A stretch of DNA of 64,000 nt. It comes from an uncultured Pelagibacteraceae bacterium (lineage in GTDB: Bacteria > Pseudomonadota > Alphaproteobacteria > Pelagibacterales > Pelagibacteraceae). The notes under the pieces are model-generated. The model saw nothing but the letters and a program-made list of their open reading frames with translations. It made no database searches and had not been told where the DNA came from. Location of the stretch: the NCBI GenBank assembly GCA_902604175.1, contig CACKXR010000003.1, positions 1 through 64,000 of the forward strand. The letters are read 5' to 3'. This document shows, piece by piece, positions 59,776-64,000 of the stretch; the stretch's first letter is position 1; the number at the start of each line of letters is the position of its first letter. The position numbers and the translations under genes were made by a program.

Positions 59776-60647
59776 TAACCTCCTTTTACACCACCAGAGG
59801 CCATTCCAGATATAAGTTTTTTTTGTATAATCATAAAAAATACAAGTGTTGGAATAATGATTATTACCGATGCAGCAATCATGGCACCCCAATCATGTAT
59901 TGTGTCTTGACCCATCCACCTAACTAGAGCTAAAGGTAATACTGATTTGCCATCAGACGAAATAAAAACTAAGGCAAATATAAATTCATTCCATGTATGA
60001 TTAAAACTAAAAATTCCTACTGAAACTAGACCAGGTAGTGCTAATGGCAATGTTACTTTTCTAAAAGCCTGAAGTCGAGTATTTCCATCTATCATTGCAC
60101 TTTCTTCAAGTGCAATTGGAATTGCAGCAAAATATGATTTCATAAACCAAAGAGTTAATGGTAAAGTGAAACAAATATTAGCAAGAACTAAAGATGTTAA
60201 AGTATCTGCTAGACCAAAGTTAGCAACATAAACATAAAGAGGAATTACAATTAATACTTCAGGCAACATATAGCTCAAAAGACTGAGTTGACCAAAAATT
60301 TGTATAGGTCTAAAGTTAAATCTACTTAATGCATATGCACCGACTGATCCCAGTATTATTGATAAAAGTGTAGCGATAACTGCAAGAAGTACACTATTTT
60401 TAAAATATGTCATAAAATCTTGTTGCCTAAAAAGTTCTCTATAATTATCTAATGTCCACTCCCCAGGAAAAAGAGTAGGAGGAACTTGTACTAGTTCAGA
60501 TCCTGGTTTGAATGAACTAACAAAGATGTAAAGCATTGGAAAACAGACAACACAAATTGATACAATAACTGCAGAATACAACATTATCCTTCTTCCAAAT
60601 CTTTTTATGTCGAAGATTTCCTCATTTTTAGGTACTGCAGCTCTCAT
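59775..60647 (-). CDS. ABC sugar transporter permease (MalG/UgpE type)
   Basis: This 290-aa inner-membrane permease has six helices. The coupling-helix EAA motif is in ALEESAMIDGNTRLQAFRKVTLPLALPGL. It pairs with the permease encoded just upstream to form the CUT1-type carbohydrate pore. The TAATG stop-start overlap links it to the enolase-superfamily gene. The substrate is unknown. Confidence 0.94.
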   Translation of the reverse strand: MRAAVPKNEEIFDIKRFGRRIMLYSAVIVSICVVCFPMLYIFVSSFKPGSELVQVPPTLFPGEWTLDNYRELFRQQDFMTYFKNSVLLAVIATLLSIILGSVGAYALSRFNFRPIQIFGQLSLLSYMLPEVLIVIPLYVYVANFGLADTLTSLVLANICFTLPLTLWFMKSYFAAIPIALEESAMIDGNTRLQAFRKVTLPLALPGLVSVGIFSFNHTWNEFIFALVFISSDGKSVLPLALVRWMGQDTIHDWGAMIAASVIIIIPTLVFFMIIQKKLISGMASGGVKGG

Positions 60648-61540
60648 GATTTTTTTTCTGCTCTCCTCAATAAATATAAATATATTAATGCAAGTACTAA
60701 AAGTATTAATAACATTAAGATTGCAGAGGCTGACGCTCTCCCCATTTTAAATGTTGTAAAAGCCTCATAAAACACAAACATAGGAAGCGTGTTAGTAGTG
60801 TCTAATGGACCTCCATCTGTTAAAATTAAAATAATATCAAATTTATGAAATGTCCAAATTGCTCTAAGTAATGAGCTCAAAAGAAAAACAGGCAATATAA
60901 AAGGAAAGGTTATCTTAAAAAACCTTCTCCAAGGACCCGCCCCATCTATTCTAGCTGCTTCGTATAATTCATTAGGTATTGATTGTAATATACCTAAGAC
61001 AGCAATCACAATAAAAGGAAATAGTTTCCAAACGCTTATCATGATCACTGCAAACATTGCCCAATCTTGGTCACTTAACCATCCAATAGGTTCATCAATA
61101 ATATTTAATTTCATTAAAAAATGACTTATTATTCCATTAAAATCGTCCATCATGAACCGCCATGCAGTTATGGCAACAATACTTGGCATTAAGTAAGGAC
61201 TTATAATGGCTGCTCTTGCAAAACCTCTAAACTTGAAACTCTCATTTAAAAGTAATGCTAGCCCCAAACCTAATATCATATCTAGACTTACGCTGCCAAA
61301 GGTCCATATCATTGAGTTTATAAAAGCATTATGAAAAGAAGGGTCAGATAGAAAAAAAAGATAATTTTTAAATCCTACGAATTTTCCTTCAAAACTTCCT
61401 GTATCAATTTTAAGAAAACTATTTCGTATAACTATAAGAAGAGGCACAAAAGATAAAAATAGTATTACTAAAAAGCTTGGAAAAATAGATACGTAAGCTA
61501 ATTTCTTATCATTTGGATATATTGCTGTAGCTTTTTCCAT
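60644..61540 (-). CDS. ABC sugar transporter permease (MalF/UgpA type)
   Basis: The ATG at 61540 (298 aa) is preferred to the TTG two codons before. It has six helices, beginning near residue 14 (LAYVSIFPSFLVILFL). The EAA motif is LYEAARIDGAGPWRRFFKITFPFILP. It overlaps its partner permease by 4 bases. It is first in the minus-strand unit controlled from the shared divergent region. Confidence 0.94.
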   Translation of the reverse strand: MEKATAIYPNDKKLAYVSIFPSFLVILFLSFVPLLIVIRNSFLKIDTGSFEGKFVGFKNYLFFLSDPSFHNAFINSMIWTFGSVSLDMILGLGLALLLNESFKFRGFARAAIISPYLMPSIVAITAWRFMMDDFNGIISHFLMKLNIIDEPIGWLSDQDWAMFAVIMISVWKLFPFIVIAVLGILQSIPNELYEAARIDGAGPWRRFFKITFPFILPVFLLSSLLRAIWTFHKFDIILILTDGGPLDTTNTLPMFVFYEAFTTFKMGRASASAILMLLILLVLALIYLYLLRRAEKKS

Positions 61541-61589
61541 ATTCAACTTTTAATTGAAAGTTCTAAAATTTATAATTTATTTTCTCATC

Positions 61590-61629
61590 AAATAGTTGAG
61601 TTGTCTACTAAATAGTTGACTTGTCTATT
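61590..61629. repeat. Two tandem 20-bp repeats in a divergent promoter region
   Basis: The 20-bp unit AAATAGTTGASTTGTCTAYT occurs twice in direct tandem and differs at two positions (18 of 20 match). Twenty bases is close to two helical turns, so bound proteins would sit on one DNA face. It lies between the permease operon and the binding-protein gene. Confidence 0.9.
61603..61620. promoter_or_regulatory. Palindromic operator of the ABC transporter locus
   Basis: GTCTACTA and TAGTTGAC form an inverted repeat around a central AA, with seven of eight positions matching in each arm (GTCnACTA-AA-TAGTnGAC). It straddles the junction of the two 20-bp repeats and overlaps a -35-like TTGACT, so it could repress. 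GntR-family FadR-type regulators use sites of this size, but no regulator gene lies in the window. Confidence 0.65.
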
Positions 61630-61644
61630 CATTTTGTATTTAAT
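61616..61644 (+). promoter_or_regulatory. Sigma-70-type promoter of the binding-protein gene
   Basis: TTGACT at 61616-61621 is followed after 17 bases by TTTAAT at 61639-61644, a good housekeeping match with ideal spacing. Transcription would start near 61651, about 25 bases before the ATG, leaving room for the GAGAGGA SD. The -35 lies inside the palindrome and second repeat. Confidence 0.5.
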
Positions 61645-61675
61645 TTCTCAACTTAACAAACAATGAGAGGAAATA

Positions 61676-63025
61676 ATGATTAGGAAATTAAATTTATTTT
61701 TTTCAATTTTTACACTAGTAATTTTTTCTTCAAGCACAATAGCGGCGGATAAAGTAGTTACTTTCTTACATGGTGAGACTGATACTGAAAGTGTTGTAGC
61801 TTATGAAAAGATCGCTAGGGATTTTGAAAAATTAAATCCAGGAATAAAAATAGAAATATCTACAGTTAGCTCAAAAGACAGACTTAAAAAAGTCACTGCT
61901 ATGGGCATGGCCAGAAACTTACCTACTGTTTTTAAACTTAACCCTGAAGAAAGAAGGTTTTACTCTGATAAAAAATGGGTCTCATCTTTAGATAGCATTG
62001 CTAATGGGGAAATGGGCGAAGGAGAATTAGGTCCATATTTGGTAAAAACTAATGGTAAAGTAATAGACCTACCTTACACAGTTAATCATTTCTCAGTAAT
62101 GTGGTACCGAAAAGACCTATTAGATGCAGCTGGAGTTAAGCCTCCTAAGACTTGGGACGAATGGGAAGAGCAGACCAAGATGTTTACTAAGGGATCAGGA
62201 GATAGCAAACAATATGGTACGATGATACCAGCCGGTAAAAATAGATATACCAGCATGTTTCTTACAATGATGATGTGGGGAGCTGGTGGCACATACTTTG
62301 ATAAAGATTATAATGTAACTTTTAATAATCCGGGAACCATAAAAGCTCTTGAATTCATGAAAAGAATGTCTGCTTACACTCCTCCAGGACAAGGAAATGC
62401 ATCTTATGGATATGGTGATAAAGCATTTATGTCAGGCACGACTGCTTTAATTTTTGGAAGAGGTAGAGTTCCACAAAAAACTGTTGCAAAAACACCTGAT
62501 ATGATGCCTAAATTATATGGCGCAACAATTCCTGCTGGACCTTCTGGTTGTGCAGTAAAATACGCAAACACCAATGGGTACGGTGTAGGCTCTCCTAAGT
62601 TTGGAGCTAAAAATGTTGAGGAAGGGAAAAAATTCCTAAAATATTTGTTGACAGATCAAAGAATGGTAGAGTTTTCTTTGTCTGCACATCCTCATACTAT
62701 TCCACCTCAGAAAAGCTTACAATCTGATCCAAGACTATTAGAGAGTAAAGTTCATCCTTTAGGCTCTAGACCAGATTTAGTTGCAATCAACTACGATTTA
62801 GAGAATGCAGTTGATTTTATTTCTGATGCTGGAATGTACTGTGATAATGGAAAAGTTGTGATAGTTAATAATGGTTACAATCCTTACATGGGAGCAATAA
62901 TCGCCGCAAACATTCCTTCACAGGTTGTTCAAAGAGTCATCTTAAACAATGAATCACCTAAATCAGCAGTCGAGTGGGGTCACGCTGAAATAGAGAAAAT
63001 TGTTAAAGAGATGGGTCCGGCTTAA
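61676..63025 (+). CDS. Extracellular solute-binding protein of an ABC sugar transporter
   Basis: This 449-aa family 1 binding protein has a signal peptide ending near STIAAD, so it is periplasmic. VTFLHGETDTESVVAYEKIARDF opens the mature lobe, and LPYTVNHFSVMWYRKDLLDAAG is the classic hinge segment. The C-terminus contains two cysteines that may pair. Its SD (GAGAGGA) is strong, as expected for an abundant receptor. It resembles UgpB/MalE-type receptors; the ligand is unknown. Confidence 0.94.
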   Translation: MIRKLNLFFSIFTLVIFSSSTIAADKVVTFLHGETDTESVVAYEKIARDFEKLNPGIKIEISTVSSKDRLKKVTAMGMARNLPTVFKLNPEERRFYSDKKWVSSLDSIANGEMGEGELGPYLVKTNGKVIDLPYTVNHFSVMWYRKDLLDAAGVKPPKTWDEWEEQTKMFTKGSGDSKQYGTMIPAGKNRYTSMFLTMMMWGAGGTYFDKDYNVTFNNPGTIKALEFMKRMSAYTPPGQGNASYGYGDKAFMSGTTALIFGRGRVPQKTVAKTPDMMPKLYGATIPAGPSGCAVKYANTNGYGVGSPKFGAKNVEEGKKFLKYLLTDQRMVEFSLSAHPHTIPPQKSLQSDPRLLESKVHPLGSRPDLVAINYDLENAVDFISDAGMYCDNGKVVIVNNGYNPYMGAIIAANIPSQVVQRVILNNESPKSAVEWGHAEIEKIVKEMGPA

Positions 63026-63036
63026 AAAATTAATTT

Positions 63037-63069
63037 TTACTGGCGAAGTGATTATCTCTTCGCCAGTAA
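63037..63069 (+). promoter_or_regulatory. Strong intercistronic hairpin between receptor and ATPase genes
   Basis: TTACTGGCGAAG pairs perfectly with CTTCGCCAGTAA (12 bp) around a nine-base loop. It follows the binding-protein stop by 12 bases. The downstream run is A, not U, so it is not a typical terminator for the plus strand. A stem that protects the receptor mRNA and lowers ATPase expression is the likely role, as in maltose-type operons. Confidence 0.75.
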
Positions 63070-63088
63070 GAAAAAAAATAAAAAATCT

Positions 63089-64000
63089 ATGGCATCAGTA
63101 GTTGTTGAAAATTTGACTAAAGAGTTTGGTGAAGTCAAAGCTGTTAATGATATTAATTTAAGAGTAAATGATGGAGAATTCTTAGTTCTTCTAGGACCTT
63201 CAGGCTGTGGTAAAAGTACTTTACTTAGAATGATTTCTGGACTTGAGTTTCCAACTTATGGAAAAATTTTAATCGGTGAAAACGATGTAACGAGAACAAT
63301 TCCTAAAGATAGAAATATTTCTATGGTTTTTCAGAATTATGCTTTGTATCCTCATATGACAATAGGAGAAAATATTAAGTTTCCACTAGAGTCTAGAGGT
63401 TATAATAAAAGTGAAATTAATGAAAAAGTTGAATGGGCATCTACATTGTTAAAAATTTCTGACTTGTTAGACAGAAAACCCAGAGAAACATCTGGAGGTC
63501 AAAGACAAAGAACTGCTCTAGCAAGAGCTCTAGTAAGAGATCCAGACGCATTTTTAATGGATGAGCCTTTATCAAATTTAGATGCTAAGCTTAGACATTC
63601 TGCCAGGGAGGAAATTAGACAATTTCAGAATCAAGTTAAAATAACAACTATTTACGTTACTCACGATCAAATCGAGGCTATGGGATTAGGTGATCGAATC
63701 ATAATAATGGAAGATGGAATTATAAAACAAATTGGAACTCCCAAAGAAATTTATGAAAAACCGAATAATTTATTTGTTGCAAAATTTATCGGAAGTCCTG
63801 CAATGAATATATTATCAAAACAAGACTATTATATTGGGTTTAGACCGGAAAACTTAGAGATAGAAGAAATTTTCAAAGGTTCAAAAGATGACGCTTTTAA
63901 CATAGAATTAAATGTAAATAGAGTAGAATTTTTAGGAAATGACACTCTTATTTATTGTTCGTCTGATTTAACTGATGAAGTAATAACTTCTAAAATAATT
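63089..64000 (+). CDS. ABC sugar transporter ATPase (MalK/UgpC type), partial
   Basis: This gene is absent from the ORF track because it runs off the window; 304 codons are open from ATG at 63089. It has Walker A GPSGCGKSTL, the Q-loop VFQNYALYPHM, signature SGGQRQR, Walker B FLMDEPLSNLD and the switch histidine THDQIEAMGLGD. A C-terminal regulatory TOBE-like domain begins near residue 250 (IGFRPENLEIEE). It should energise the permeases encoded across the divergent promoter. Confidence 0.95.
   Translation, partial: MASVVVENLTKEFGEVKAVNDINLRVNDGEFLVLLGPSGCGKSTLLRMISGLEFPTYGKILIGENDVTRTIPKDRNISMVFQNYALYPHMTIGENIKFPLESRGYNKSEINEKVEWASTLLKISDLLDRKPRETSGGQRQRTALARALVRDPDAFLMDEPLSNLDAKLRHSAREEIRQFQNQVKITTIYVTHDQIEAMGLGDRIIIMEDGIIKQIGTPKEIYEKPNNLFVAKFIGSPAMNILSKQDYYIGFRPENLEIEEIFKGSKDDAFNIELNVNRVEFLGNDTLIYCSSDLTDEVITSKII

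Noticed and set aside
61603-61620. Palindrome as a phage attachment or recombination site
   Set aside because: It sits between two divergent transporter units and over a -35 element, and no integrase or mobile gene is present in the window.
63037-63069. Rho-independent terminator after the binding-protein gene
   Set aside because: The stem is followed by an A-run on the plus strand and not a U-run, and the ATPase gene of the same system begins 20 bases later.

Overview
The window looks like a 64-kb stretch of a streamlined, AT-rich marine alphaproteobacterium of the SAR11 / Candidatus Pelagibacter type. This rests on very low GC, lysine/asparagine/isoleucine-rich proteins, almost no intergenic DNA, proteins at or below the usual family size (a 383-aa Pgi, an 857-aa SMC), alphaproteobacterial gene orders (ctaC-D-B-x-G-E-surf1-thrC; split b/b' ATP synthase; ispH-thrB-rnhA; mutY/DUF721/dsbA-like/smc), and a retinal-synthesis cluster (crtI-crtB-crtY-blh). 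I saw no rRNA, tRNA, CRISPR, insertion sequence or prophage, and no gene-free stretch reaches 300 bases.

Layout. 1-8.3 kb: heat-shock gene ibpA with a visible sigma-32 promoter and a ROSE-type RNA thermometer, oligopeptidase B, a membrane J-domain protein, a family-9 glycosyltransferase, a DapA-like aldolase, a cyclopropane-fatty-acid synthase-like enzyme, a lysine-rich coiled-coil protein with tandem repeats, and two small genes. 8.3-15.3 kb: tldD/tldE, a flavin amine oxidase, two poorly known genes and typA. 15.3-17.6 kb: groES-groEL with sigma-32 promoter and the window's only canonical intrinsic terminator, plus an untracked 38-aa basic ORF. 17.6-26.1 kb: HAD hydrolase-ribF-ileS-lspA-lipoprotein-pgi on the plus strand, then rsmD and purD on the minus strand. 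26-31.7 kb: a minus-strand outer-membrane lipid run, ubiA-msbA-waaA-lpxK-lpxL. 31.7-35.4 kb: assorted oxidoreductase, pirin, dehalogenase and rsmE genes. 35.4-42.8 kb: the aa3 cytochrome oxidase operon with assembly factors (including an untracked 41-aa CoxF-like ORF), then thrC and a peroxiredoxin.

42.8-55.5 kb is a nearly gap-free minus-strand run of fifteen genes: DUF721, dsbA-like, smc, atpI-B-E-b'-b, crtI-crtB-crtY-blh, ispH, thrB, rnhA. It joins the F0 part of ATP synthase to the genes that make retinal, the chromophore of proteorhodopsin, and to the last enzyme of the MEP isoprenoid pathway. 55.5-64 kb: mutY, a flavin monooxygenase, an AbrB-type membrane protein, and a divergent sugar/sugar-acid uptake and catabolism locus. 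That locus has an enolase-superfamily enzyme plus two permeases facing a binding protein plus ATPase, with a palindromic operator and a 20-bp tandem repeat between them. The ATPase runs off the window.

The most notable observations are the thermometer plus matched heat-shock promoters, an SMC protein that appears to lack a hinge, the retinal/ATP-synthase linkage, the operator-controlled uptake locus, convergent genes that share overlapping stop codons, and divergent genes whose start codons abut. All functional calls are from reading motifs and family resemblance by eye; no search was run.
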